Assembly (NCBI GenBank): GCA_042088665.1
Contig: JBELMB010000038.1
Coordinates: 1 to 36,716 of the forward strand
Direction of reading: 5' to 3'
Source: JBELMB01 sp042088665
Lineage (GTDB): Bacteria > Pseudomonadota > Alphaproteobacteria > Rhodobacterales > Rhodobacteraceae
DNA length: 36,716 bases
Under the pieces are notes generated by a model, which was given only the letters and a program-made list of their open reading frames with translations, was not told the DNA's origin and searched no databases. The position numbers were made by a program, and so were the translations under genes. Of the stretch, positions 16,029-23,961 are shown piece by piece. How positions within the stretch are numbered: the stretch's first letter is position 1; each line of letters begins with the position of its first letter.

Positions 16029-17171
16029 TCAGACGCGGCTGGGACCCCGGCTCACGCGGCTATGGAGGTACTTGGCAAAATCGTAGTTCGGGCGTTCGAG
16101 ATGGGACAGATGCCCCGGCTCGGCCAGATTTGAACACAGCCCGCGATAGACCTTTTCCGTGCAGCCGCGGTCCTCCGCGTTGACCCGGTCCAGAAGATCC
16201 TTGAGCTGGGCGAAATGCGCCTGCGCGTCCGGGTCGTTCACGTAATGCGGCGACATCCCCCCGCCAAAGCCGATGCGCACCTGCCCGACGCCTTGTGGGT
16301 GAAGCGACAGATACCAGAAATACCCCGGTGTCAGCGTGATCATCAGGCTGGGATAGACCGCGATCAGATAGGTCATGCGCCGCCGGTCCCCGGTCAGCCG
16401 GGTGTTTGAGGGATGCGCCAGCGCGATCTTCAGCGTGTCGTCCTTGAGGATGGTGTGATAGTTGAACGCCTCCTCTCCGGGCGGGCAGTCCATTTCGTCG
16501 AGGCGGGACAGCCCCCCCACCGTCGCCGCGTGGCAGACCGGCAAGTGGTAGCTTTCCATGAAGTTTTCGGCCAGCACCTTCCAGTTGGTGTCCCAGACGT
16601 GGGTCTCATGGAAGGTTTCGGTGTAGGCGCCCATGTCGAAATCGGCCACATGCGCCTCGACCCCCGCCAGTTCACGCGCCACCGGGGCGGCGTCCGGGTT
16701 CAGGGTGACAAAGACCCAGCCAAGCCACTCCTCGCAGCGCACCGCGGGCAGTTGATAGCCCTCCTTGCAGAAGCCACCGTTCTGGGCCATGGCCGGGGCG
16801 CCGCGCAGGCTGCCGTCAAGGTTGTAGGTCCAGGCGTGATAGGGGCACACGATGCTGGAGGCATTGCCGCGCCCTTCGAGCAGCGTCGACATGCGGTGCA
16901 GACAGACATTGGACATGGCGCGCAGGCCGCCCGCCTTGTCGCGCAGCACGAGGATCGGCTGATCGGCGAGATCCAGCGTGACGTAATCGCCGGGATTGGC
17001 CAGCGCCGTGGCGCGCCCGACGCAAAACCAGTCACGCCGAAAGATGCCCTCCAGTTCGGCCTGCAGGAAGTCCTGCGAGGTATAGACGGACGGCGGCATG
17101 GCGCGGGCCTGCTCGAACGGCACGGCGACGTTTTCGCCAAGGGCATCAATGGCGTCGATGACATCTTTCAT
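16029..17171 (-). CDS. Rieske-type oxygenase alpha subunit
   Basis: 380 residues of the ring-hydroxylating oxygenase alpha family, which uses a Rieske [2Fe-2S] centre and a mononuclear iron to hydroxylate or demethylate substrates with O2. The Rieske ligands are C90/H92 (CLHR) and C109/H112 (CPYHAW). The iron site is in ENFMESYHLPVCH (N203, E206, H209, H214), and the EDRGCTEKVYRGL segment near the C-terminus has the usual third-ligand region. No reductase, ferredoxin or beta subunit is encoded in the window, so electrons must come from elsewhere. Similarity in the iron-site motif to choline-monooxygenase-type enzymes hints at an aliphatic or N-methyl substrate, but this is weak. It is the last gene of the minus arm. 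Confidence 0.88.
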   Translation of the reverse strand: MKDVIDAIDALGENVAVPFEQARAMPPSVYTSQDFLQAELEGIFRRDWFCVGRATALANPGDYVTLDLADQPILVLRDKAGGLRAMSNVCLHRMSTLLEGRGNASSIVCPYHAWTYNLDGSLRGAPAMAQNGGFCKEGYQLPAVRCEEWLGWVFVTLNPDAAPVARELAGVEAHVADFDMGAYTETFHETHVWDTNWKVLAENFMESYHLPVCHAATVGGLSRLDEMDCPPGEEAFNYHTILKDDTLKIALAHPSNTRLTGDRRRMTYLIAVYPSLMITLTPGYFWYLSLHPQGVGQVRIGFGGGMSPHYVNDPDAQAHFAQLKDLLDRVNAEDRGCTEKVYRGLCSNLAEPGHLSHLERPNYDFAKYLHSRVSRGPSRV

Positions 17172-17346
17172 GCGGCGGTTCCTTTCGTGTCGCGGGCCCG
17201 GCGGCTGGGCCAGAGGATGGCCCGAAGACTGGAGTCACATGGGTCGGTTGCCCGGGATGCTGCCGTAAAAACGGCTTGGGCGCAAACGCTTCGCCCGCCC
17301 GGACGGGCCAACCGACACGGCCTTGCCGTGAGGCTGCGCGCCCTGC

Positions 17347-18654
17347 TCAGAGACCGGGCAACCATGTTGCAAGGCCCGGCCAGCGGATCAACAATGCCAC
17401 AAGCACGAGCGAACACAGGATGAACGGGATCGCAGACAGGTAGATCTCACGCATGGTGGTGTCTTTCGGCGCGACCCCCTTCATCACGAAGAGCAACAGG
17501 CCAAAGGGCGGCGTGGTAAAGCTGATCTCCAGCGCCAGCAGCATGATCAGCGCGAACCAGATCGGGTCAAAGCCCAGCGACAGCGCCAGCGGAAAGAAGA
17601 TCGGCACGGTCAGCAGCATCATGGAGATCTGCTCCATGAACATGCCGAGGATCAGCAGCACGCCGAACATCACCAGCAGCATCGCGATCGGATCGAGGTC
17701 AAACCCGGTGGCCCAAGTGATCAGCCCCCGCGAGGCCCCCGAGAACGCCAGCAACTGGCTGAAGGTGGCAGAGCCGAAGACGATCAGGTAGGCCATCAGC
17801 GTCACGCGCAACGCACCGCGCACGGAGTTGCGGATCGCCTCCCATGTCAAGCACCGATAGAGCAGCGCAAGGACCAGCACGCCAAGCGCACCAAAAGCCG
17901 CGGCCTCGGACGGGGTCACGATGCCATTGATCATCATCACCACGATCAGCACCATCAGCCCGATCATCGGCACCACGTCCCGCATCAACAAGCCCAACCT
18001 GGACGACAGGCTTTGCGGCTCGACTTCGTAGGCGGGGGCCGCGTCGGGATCGAGTTTGGTCTGCAGGTAGATCGTCGCGATGTAGAAGGTGGCAAGGATC
18101 AGCCCCGGGATGATACCCGCGATCAGCAAGGCACCGACGTCGATCTGCGCCAGCGTCGCCAGCAGCACCGCCAGCGCCGAGGGCGGAATGATGATGGCCA
18201 GCCCGCCGGTGCCCAGTATCGGGCCTACGGACATGTATTTCTTGTATCCGCGCCGGGTCATTTCCGGCACCATGAGCGAGCCCAACAGCGCGGTCGACCC
18301 CATCGAAGACCCCGACAGCGTCGAAAACCCGGTGCCGCCCAGAACGGTGACATAGCTCAACCGCCCCGGCAAACGGCCCAGCAGTTTGTCGATGGCCGAG
18401 AACATGCGCCCGCCCAGACCGGTGTGAAAGAAGATCTCGCCCATCAGCAGGAACAACGGGATCGGCACCAGCGCAAATTTCGTCAGCGCCCCCCAGCCAT
18501 TGTTGAGCAGCTGCACAACGCCGCGCTCGCCCCCCATGAAGACCCATGCACCAAGGATATTCGCTGCGAGAAAGGCCAGCGCCACCGGCATTCCCAGCGC
18601 CATCAGCACCATGATGGAGCCCACCAGCAGCCCCAGCGCCTCATACCATTCCAT
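17347..18654 (-). CDS. TRAP transporter large permease (DctM family)
   Basis: DctM is the 12-helix permease of tripartite ATP-independent periplasmic transporters, which import carboxylates using an ion gradient. 435 residues, normal length. Typical segments are GMPVALAFLAANILGAWVFMG, PLFLLMGEIFFHTGLGGRMF, STLSGSSMGSTALLGSLMVPEM, GTGGLAIIIPPSALAVLLA and LLALEISFTTPPFGLLLFVMKG. Its ATG overlaps the dctQ stop by one base (TAATG). A 175-bp spacer without a gene separates it from the Rieske gene. The position between a solute-binding protein and catabolic genes suggests it imports the substrate of the pathway. Confidence 0.96.
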   Translation of the reverse strand: MEWYEALGLLVGSIMVLMALGMPVALAFLAANILGAWVFMGGERGVVQLLNNGWGALTKFALVPIPLFLLMGEIFFHTGLGGRMFSAIDKLLGRLPGRLSYVTVLGGTGFSTLSGSSMGSTALLGSLMVPEMTRRGYKKYMSVGPILGTGGLAIIIPPSALAVLLATLAQIDVGALLIAGIIPGLILATFYIATIYLQTKLDPDAAPAYEVEPQSLSSRLGLLMRDVVPMIGLMVLIVVMMINGIVTPSEAAAFGALGVLVLALLYRCLTWEAIRNSVRGALRVTLMAYLIVFGSATFSQLLAFSGASRGLITWATGFDLDPIAMLLVMFGVLLILGMFMEQISMMLLTVPIFFPLALSLGFDPIWFALIMLLALEISFTTPPFGLLLFVMKGVAPKDTTMREIYLSAIPFILCSLVLVALLIRWPGLATWLPGL

Positions 18655-19160
18655 TACTCGTGGATCCCCGCTTCGCCAGAGTGCATCAGCTCACGTCCAA
18701 AGACGAAGCGCGCGAACTCGATGGCCATGATCGAAAAGGCGATGGGGAAGCTGATCGTCAGCATCCACCGCGGGTAGAAATAGGCGCGCACGTCATAGTC
18801 GTTTCGCGCGATATTGGTCAGGCACAGCTGCAAACCGTACCATGCGAGGATCAGCGAGACCGCGACGCAGGCCAGCGCGATCCCGCGACTGACGATCCGG
18901 CGCCACCGCGGCGGCAGGGCAGCGGTGACCATCTCGATGTGCACATGTCCCTTCTCGCGCACCAGCCAGGGCGCGCCGAGCATCGTCATGTACAGCAGAC
19001 CATATTCAGCCGAGGTAAAGAGCCAGGCAAAAGGCTGGACCCCGATGTTGCGCATCACCACGGAGGTCACGACAGAGACCATCAGCCAGACCAGCGTCAG
19101 CGCCGCGATCAGGGCCGTCCCGTAGAGGACATAGTCATAGAGACGGAGGATCAGGCGCAT
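18654..19160 (-). CDS. TRAP transporter small permease (DctQ family)
   Basis: DctQ is the four-helix small membrane subunit that works with DctM. From ATG 19158-19160 the product has 168 residues: MRLILRLYDYVLYGTALIAAL, then a second helix, the conserved LGAPWLVREKGHVHIEMV segment, and two further helices ending near the C-terminus. An ATG nine codons upstream (19185-19187) is possible; neither start has a strong ribosome site. The stop is coupled to dctM. The gap to dctP holds a hairpin (19284-19312). Confidence 0.93.
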   Translation of the reverse strand: MRLILRLYDYVLYGTALIAALTLVWLMVSVVTSVVMRNIGVQPFAWLFTSAEYGLLYMTMLGAPWLVREKGHVHIEMVTAALPPRWRRIVSRGIALACVAVSLILAWYGLQLCLTNIARNDYDVRAYFYPRWMLTISFPIAFSIMAIEFARFVFGRELMHSGEAGIHE

Positions 19161-19283
19161 CGGGATCTCGAAAAACAGGCGGCCCATAAGGCGGGGCAAG
19201 GGCGTTGGCGCACCTCTTTGAACCAGAGGGGCGGGCCAGCGGGAGCGGCCAGAGTGTCGGCCCACAGGTCAGGCCGATAAGGT

Positions 19284-19312
19284 CGGCCCGGACGGTCGCG
19301 CCATCCGGGCCG
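19284..19312 (-). terminator. hairpin between dctP and dctQ
   Basis: CGGCCCGGA (19284-19292) and TCCGGGCCG (19304-19312) form a 9-bp GC-rich stem with an 11-nt loop, 13 bp after the dctP stop. No run of U follows on the minus transcript, so it may be an intercistronic stabilising hairpin or partial terminator rather than a full stop. That would raise the level of binding protein over permease. Confidence 0.55.
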
Positions 19313-19324
19313 GGTTTCAAGCGC

Positions 19325-20335
19325 TTACTTGTCCGCTTCGGGATCGTAGAACAGCTCGATCAGCGTGTCGTAGTTGGCGGTGCCCATGGGGTGCTCTGCC
19401 ATGAGACCTTCCATGCGCTCCCAGTTCTTTTCGCGCGCGGCGAGCAGATAGGCCGTCTTTGCGTCCCCTTCGAGGGAGACAACGGTCATGCCCTGCGCGT
19501 CGAGGGCTGCAAAATCCTCGTCACGCTTGGTGCGCAGCGCGTTCACGCTGTCGATCTCGTGCTGGATCGCCACGTCCTGAACGATCTTCTGCGCTTCGGC
19601 GGACAGACCGTTCCAGCTGTCGAGGTTCACGATCACGCCGAGGTCGGTGGAAAAGAAGCAGGGCTCGATCCGGTAGTTGAGGAACTCGTTCCACTTCAGG
19701 TCGATGAGACCGATCTGGGTCCAGCCGGTGGCATCCACCACACCGCGCTGCAGGGCGGCGTAGACTTCGCCTGTGGGCAGGTCGATGACCTGTGCGCCGA
19801 GGTGGTTGGTGAAGAAGGCGTTGTAGACGGCGTTGCCGCGCAGCTTCAGCCCGTCGACCTCAAGGTTGCCGGCCTCGTCAAAGCTGGGTTCGTCGCGGGT
19901 CCAGAGGTTGTAGCACACACCAGAGTCGAACCAGCCGAGGTACTTCAGGCCCATCTTTTCCTGATGGATTTCGTCGATAAGGGCAATGCCGCCGTTCTCG
20001 CGGGTCTCAATGGCCGTCAGGTTCGATGCGACAAGCGCGTCCTTTTCGGGCAGCGCACCGCCATAGAAGGACCCCGGCGTGTAGACCATGTCCACGATGC
20101 CGTCGCGCACCGCGTCGGGCTGCTGGAACATGCCGATGGCTTCGGGGCCGCCACGGACCTCGATCTGAACAACGCCTTCACCGGCGGCATTCACCTTGTC
20201 CACAAAGGACAGGAAGCTCTGGGTGTAGATCAGCGTCTCCGGAAAGGCGTGGACTGCTGTGATGGTCTCTTCGGCCTGCGCCGCGCTGACCAGCGTCGAG
20301 CCTGCAACGAGGCCCGCGATGAATTTCATGTGCAT
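19325..20335 (-). CDS. TRAP transporter solute-binding protein (DctP family)
   Basis: 336 residues with a signal peptide (MHMKFIAGLVAGSTLVSAAQA, cut after AQA). It should bind the substrate in the periplasm and pass it to DctQM. The fold is DctP-like: VHAFPETLIYTQSFLSFVDKVN at the start, VEVDGLKLRGNAVYNAFF containing the Arg that in this family usually contacts a substrate carboxylate, and the LPTGEVYAALQRGVVDATGW segment. Thus an organic acid is the likely ligand, but the identity is not visible. The first ATG is preferred because GGAGA lies about 9 nt upstream. It lies 77 bp downstream of the leuD-like gene. Confidence 0.95.
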   Translation of the reverse strand: MHMKFIAGLVAGSTLVSAAQAEETITAVHAFPETLIYTQSFLSFVDKVNAAGEGVVQIEVRGGPEAIGMFQQPDAVRDGIVDMVYTPGSFYGGALPEKDALVASNLTAIETRENGGIALIDEIHQEKMGLKYLGWFDSGVCYNLWTRDEPSFDEAGNLEVDGLKLRGNAVYNAFFTNHLGAQVIDLPTGEVYAALQRGVVDATGWTQIGLIDLKWNEFLNYRIEPCFFSTDLGVIVNLDSWNGLSAEAQKIVQDVAIQHEIDSVNALRTKRDEDFAALDAQGMTVVSLEGDAKTAYLLAAREKNWERMEGLMAEHPMGTANYDTLIELFYDPEADK

Positions 20336-20412
20336 GGGTGGTGTCTCCTTTTGCCAATTGGCCGGTCACCCGGCCTCCCTGTGTGTCGGGGTCTGTTGTT
20401 GCGACCCCCTGT

Positions 20413-21054
20413 TCATGTCCCATCTCCCGCGGTCTGAAAGACCCAGGGGGCCTCAGCCGCGCGGCGCGCGCGAAAGGCGGCGATGTCTGCCGCACGCGCC
20501 TGTGTCAGGTCGATGTCGTCCCAACCGTTCATCAGCTTTTCCCGCCACGCCGGGTCGATCCTGAACGGGGCGCGCAGCGTGCCCAGCGTGAGCATCTGCG
20601 CCTCCAGATCCGCCGTCGCGGGCAGCGGCCCCTGCGAAAGCGCCGAGAGCAGCGGCTCCGTGTCTTCGACGCGCGCGGGCAGCAGCCCGTTGTTGACCGC
20701 GTTGTTGGCAAAGATATCGCCAAAGCTGGGCGCAACGACCACGCGGAACCCGGCATCCACCAGCGCATAGACGGCGGCTTCGCGGCTGGAGCCGCTGCCA
20801 AAGTTGCGCCGGGTGACCAGCAGGCTGGCCCCCGGGTGGCGGTTCAGCGGAAAATCCGGCAGCGGCGCGCCCTGGGCGTCGTGGCGCATGTCATGCATCA
20901 GGTAGGACCCGTAGCCAGCCGCGCGCGGGGTCGACATGAACCGCGCCGGGATCAGCTGGTCGGTGTCGATGCTCTCGCGGTCAAGCGCGAGCGCCGCACC
21001 GTCGTGAATGCGCCAGCCCTGCATCGGCCCGCTTGCGTTCGGATCCCCCGCCAT
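20413..21054 (-). CDS. aconitase-family hydratase, small subunit (LeuD-like)
   Basis: 213 residues, the swivel-domain subunit of an isopropylmalate-isomerase-type hydratase. SIDTDQLIPARFMSTP, RRNFGSGSSREAAVYAL and APSFGDIFANNAVNNGLLP are clearly LeuD family. The usual NFGCGSSREHA motif is changed to NFGSGSSREAA. The start overlaps the leuC-like stop by one base (TGATG), so the two subunits are made together. No leuA or leuB is nearby; instead the genes sit between a GntR regulator and a TRAP transporter. I infer a catabolic hydratase for a substituted maleate or malate, as in dimethylmaleate hydratase or homologues, rather than leucine synthesis. Confidence 0.9.
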   Translation of the reverse strand: MAGDPNASGPMQGWRIHDGAALALDRESIDTDQLIPARFMSTPRAAGYGSYLMHDMRHDAQGAPLPDFPLNRHPGASLLVTRRNFGSGSSREAAVYALVDAGFRVVVAPSFGDIFANNAVNNGLLPARVEDTEPLLSALSQGPLPATADLEAQMLTLGTLRAPFRIDPAWREKLMNGWDDIDLTQARAADIAAFRARRAAEAPWVFQTAGDGT

Positions 21055-22466
21055 CAGACCGCCCGCCCCTGCAACAGCGGGCGCACATCGGTCAGGTGGC
21101 CGGTCACGGCAGCCGCGGCCACCATGGCCGGCGACATCAGATGTGTGCGCGCGCCGCGCCCCTGTCTGCCACGAAAGTTGCGGTTTGTCGTCGAGGCGCA
21201 GCGCTTGCCCGGCGCCACCACGTCGCCATTCATGGCAACGCACATGGAACAGCCCGACGCGACCCAGTCCAGCCCGGCCTCGGTGAAAATCCGGTCGAGG
21301 CCTTCGGCTTCGGCCTGCGCCTTGGTCTGTTGCGAGCCGGGAGAGACCAGTCCCGGCACACGCGCCTTGCGTCCCGACAACACGGCCGCCGCGGCGCGCA
21401 GATCCTCGATCCGCGCATTGGTGCAGGACCCGATAAAGACCTGATCGACAGGCACATCCGTCAGGGCGCGCCCGGGCGTCAGCCCCATGTACTCCAGCGA
21501 TGCGCGCACCCGCGCCGCGCGGGAGGCCTCCATCGCCGCCGGGTCGGGCACTGTTGCGGTCACGGGCAAGGCCTCTTCGGGTGAGGTGCCCCAAGTCACG
21601 ATCGGTGCGATCTCACTGGCGTCCAGCACGATATCGCGATCGAAACGGGCCTCCGGATCCGTCGGCAAGGCAGACCAGAACGCCACGGCACGGTCCCAGT
21701 CCTCGGGCGCATTGGGCCGCGTCGCCAGATCGTCAAACGTGGTCGCGTCCGGGGCGATCATGCCAAAGCGTCCGCCGCCTTCGATGGAAAGATTGCACAG
21801 CGTCAGGCGCCCCGCCATGCTCAGCCCGCGCACCGCGGCCCCGGCATATTCCACCGCATGCCCGCGCGCACCATCGGCCCCAAGCCGGGCGATCCAGGCC
21901 AGTGCCAGATCCTTCGCGCCGACGCCGGGACCGAGGGCGCCGTCCACGCGCAAGCGCATGGCCTTGGGCTTTTTCTGCCAGACGGTCTGCGTGGCCAGAA
22001 CATGCGCCACATCTGTCGCCCCCACACCGAACGCCAGCGCGCCATATGCACCATGTGTCGAGGTATGGCTGTCCCCACACGTGACCAGCAGGCCCGGCTG
22101 GGTCAGTCCTTGTTCGGGACCAACCACATGCACGATGCCCTGCCGCGGGTCACCCAGCCCGTAACACGTGATGCCATGGGCCCGGGTGTTGCGTTCCAGC
22201 CGGGCGATCATGTCACCGGTCGTGCGCGCGATCTCTGACCCCGCGTCCTCTGCCACCGCTCTGCGCGTGGGGGCATAGTGGTCGACCACCCCGGTTGTCA
22301 GCGCCGGTTCGGCCACGGGCAGCCCCCTCGCCGCGAGCTTGCCAAAGGCGTGATGGGATCCCTCGTGCACAAGGTGCCGGTCGACCCACAACAGCGACGC
22401 GCCATCCTCGCGCGCGACGATCTCATGCGCGGCCCAGAGCTTGTCCAGCAGGGTCTGCGGCCTCAT
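21054..22466 (-). CDS. aconitase-family hydratase, large subunit (LeuC-like)
   Basis: 470 residues, normal LeuC length. The [4Fe-4S] ligands are in FIGSCTNARIEDL and ASGCSMCVAMNGD. The VTCGDSHTSTHGAYGALAFGVG, NLSIEGGGRFGMIAPD and NRNFRGRQGRG segments are typical of the family; the second differs from the EMGAKAGLVAPD common in biosynthetic LeuC. The enzyme adds or removes water across a C=C bond of a di- or tricarboxylate. The start overlaps the gntR stop by 4 bp. Its partner is the LeuD-like protein. Substrate unknown; the lyase on the other arm would suit a malate-type product. Confidence 0.92.
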   Translation of the reverse strand: MRPQTLLDKLWAAHEIVAREDGASLLWVDRHLVHEGSHHAFGKLAARGLPVAEPALTTGVVDHYAPTRRAVAEDAGSEIARTTGDMIARLERNTRAHGITCYGLGDPRQGIVHVVGPEQGLTQPGLLVTCGDSHTSTHGAYGALAFGVGATDVAHVLATQTVWQKKPKAMRLRVDGALGPGVGAKDLALAWIARLGADGARGHAVEYAGAAVRGLSMAGRLTLCNLSIEGGGRFGMIAPDATTFDDLATRPNAPEDWDRAVAFWSALPTDPEARFDRDIVLDASEIAPIVTWGTSPEEALPVTATVPDPAAMEASRAARVRASLEYMGLTPGRALTDVPVDQVFIGSCTNARIEDLRAAAAVLSGRKARVPGLVSPGSQQTKAQAEAEGLDRIFTEAGLDWVASGCSMCVAMNGDVVAPGKRCASTTNRNFRGRQGRGARTHLMSPAMVAAAAVTGHLTDVRPLLQGRAV

Positions 22467-23257
22467 GATCCCACCTCGCCGATCACCGGCTCCCAGTGGC
22501 GCGAATCCTCTGCGCCGACGCGGCTGAGCGTCATGTCCAACCGAAAGAGATCCGGCCGGTAGAGGGCTGACAGGAACTCCACACCGCGCCCCGATGCATC
22601 CCAGACCGTCCGCTTGAGCGCGAGCAGGGGACTGCCGGGCGAGACGCTCAGCGCCGTCGCCACATCCGGCGTGGCGAGCGCCGCCGTCACCGATTGTTGC
22701 GCCCCGTCGATGCGCACGCCGGAGCGCTCCAACAAGCGAAAGAGCGGCTGCGTCGCGAGATCCGTCTCGTCATAGCTGCGCGCAATGTCCTCCGGGACAT
22801 AGGTGGTCAGATGCGAAAACGGCTGATCGGCAGAAACGCGCACCCGCACGGCGGTCTGCACGCGCGCACCCGGCTCAAGGCTGAGCGCGCGAACCACCGG
22901 GGATGGTGCCGCGCCGTAGGAAAACGACAGCAAACGCACCGTGGTGCTGCGGTCCATCTCGACGATCTGCGGCATGAGGCTGGCGAGATCCGCAGAGAGG
23001 CGCGGATCCTCCGCCGGGCGTTCCAGAACGACAGAGCCGGCGCCCAACCGCTTTTCGACCCAACCATCCTGCGAGAGCGCCTCCAGCGCCTTGCGCACGG
23101 TGACGCGGCTGACCTTGAATTCCTCGGCCAGCCGGTTTTCTCCGGGCAACAGGGCACCTTCGACAAAGGTTCCGTTTGAAATCTGCTCGCGCAGCAACAG
23201 GTATACCCGACGGGACTTGCCGCCTTCGGGGGGTGTTGGCTGCGCATGGATCGTCAC
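22463..23257 (-). CDS. GntR-family regulator, HutC subfamily
   Basis: 264 residues. A winged helix-turn-helix at about 17-80 (GALLPGENRLAEEFKVSRVTVRKALEALSQDGWVEKR, in pieces) is followed by a UTRA ligand-binding domain at about 95-250 (ALSLEPGARVQTAVRVRVSADQPF; PLLALKRTVWDASGRGVEF). HutC-type regulators usually sense a pathway intermediate and repress divergent operons. It is the first gene of the minus arm and faces the plus arm across 143 bp, so it probably controls both and itself. No second regulator is seen in the locus. Confidence 0.95.
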   Translation of the reverse strand: MTIHAQPTPPEGGKSRRVYLLLREQISNGTFVEGALLPGENRLAEEFKVSRVTVRKALEALSQDGWVEKRLGAGSVVLERPAEDPRLSADLASLMPQIVEMDRSTTVRLLSFSYGAAPSPVVRALSLEPGARVQTAVRVRVSADQPFSHLTTYVPEDIARSYDETDLATQPLFRLLERSGVRIDGAQQSVTAALATPDVATALSVSPGSPLLALKRTVWDASGRGVEFLSALYRPDLFRLDMTLSRVGAEDSRHWEPVIGEVGS

Positions 23258-23400
23258 GGTGATGCGCTCCTCGGGTTACGGGTCAGTTCGGCAGGCCTGC
23301 GCGAGTACCAAACAGATCCGGGCTGTTTCGCACAATTATTTGTCCTTTCTGTATATCACAATCTGTATTATTGAAAGAACAGATTTCTGGGAGGACACCG
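23258..23400. promoter_or_regulatory. divergent promoter region of catabolic locus
   Basis: 143 bp between gntR and the tautomerase gene. An inverted repeat AAACAG-atccggg-CTGTTT is at 23310-23328. A candidate plus-strand sigma-70 promoter is TTGTCC (23340-23345), then 17 nt, then CTGTAT/TGTATT (23363-23369). A second short palindrome CAGA-tt-TCTG lies at 23380-23389, just before the ribosome site GGGAGG of the first plus gene. These may be GntR operators, but this is by eye only. Confidence 0.5.
23310..23328. promoter_or_regulatory. candidate GntR operator
   Basis: AAACAG (23310-23315) and CTGTTT (23323-23328) are perfect reverse complements with a 7-bp spacer. It lies in the divergent spacer, upstream of the proposed plus-strand -35 box, where a dimeric regulator could act on both arms. 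Confidence 0.4.
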
Positions 23401-23961
23401 ATGCCGATCGTCGAAGCACATATTCTCGAAGGCTACACCGGTGACGAGAAATCGCGCCTGACCAGCGCGCTCACGCAAGCCATTCGCTTTGTCGTGCCAG
23501 CCCCGGACGATGCGATCACCGTCATGCTTCACGAGTATCCCCCGGAGGCCTATGCCCGTGGCGGCCAGCACCGCACTCCGGCCCCTGCCCTGCCCGATCC
23601 CGGCGCGCTGGTTCTGCGCTACCTGGCGCACATGGAAGCCCGCGAGATCGACAAGGCCGAGGCCCTGCTGGGCGCGGGGTTCGAGATGCGATTTCCCGGC
23701 GCGGCCCCGATGCACCACCTGCAGGAACTGGTCGACTGGGCCGCGCCGCGCTACCGCTTTGTGACCAAGACATATGACTCCACCGAGGCGTTTCAGGGGG
23801 ACGGCACAGCGGTTGTCTACACCCGCGGCACGCTGGCCGGAGAATGGCCGGATGGCACGGCGTTTGCCGGGATCCGCTTTATCGACCGGTTCGAAATCAG
23901 CGGGGGCAAGATCACCCGGCAGGACGTCTGGAACGACATCGCAGAGGTGCGCCCCACATGA
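23401..23961 (+). CDS. tautomerase / SnoaL-like fusion protein
   Basis: 186 residues from ATG 23401-23403, with GGGAGG 7 nt upstream. The N-terminal domain (about 1-60) begins MPIVEAHILEGYTGDEKSRL, typical of 4-oxalocrotonate tautomerases, which use the N-terminal Pro (after Met removal) as general base. Residues about 68-186 (ALVLRYLAHMEAREIDKAEALLGAGF; then VVYTRGTLAGEWPDG and IRFIDRFEISGGKITRQDVW) look like a SnoaL/NTF2-like fold, often found in isomerases or dehydratases. A fusion of these two is unusual to me. It is the first gene of the plus arm; its stop overlaps the hyuB start (ATGA). It could isomerise an enol or keto intermediate. Confidence 0.75.
   Translation: MPIVEAHILEGYTGDEKSRLTSALTQAIRFVVPAPDDAITVMLHEYPPEAYARGGQHRTPAPALPDPGALVLRYLAHMEAREIDKAEALLGAGFEMRFPGAAPMHHLQELVDWAAPRYRFVTKTYDSTEAFQGDGTAVVYTRGTLAGEWPDGTAFAGIRFIDRFEISGGKITRQDVWNDIAEVRPT

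Noticed and set aside
19205..20437. 410-codon open frame antisense to dctP
   Set aside because: dctP has a signal peptide and family motifs; the plus frame has none.
20413..22466. Leucine-biosynthesis leuCD
   Set aside because: No leuA/leuB nearby, the genes are coupled to a GntR regulator and TRAP genes, and key motifs differ; not fully excluded.
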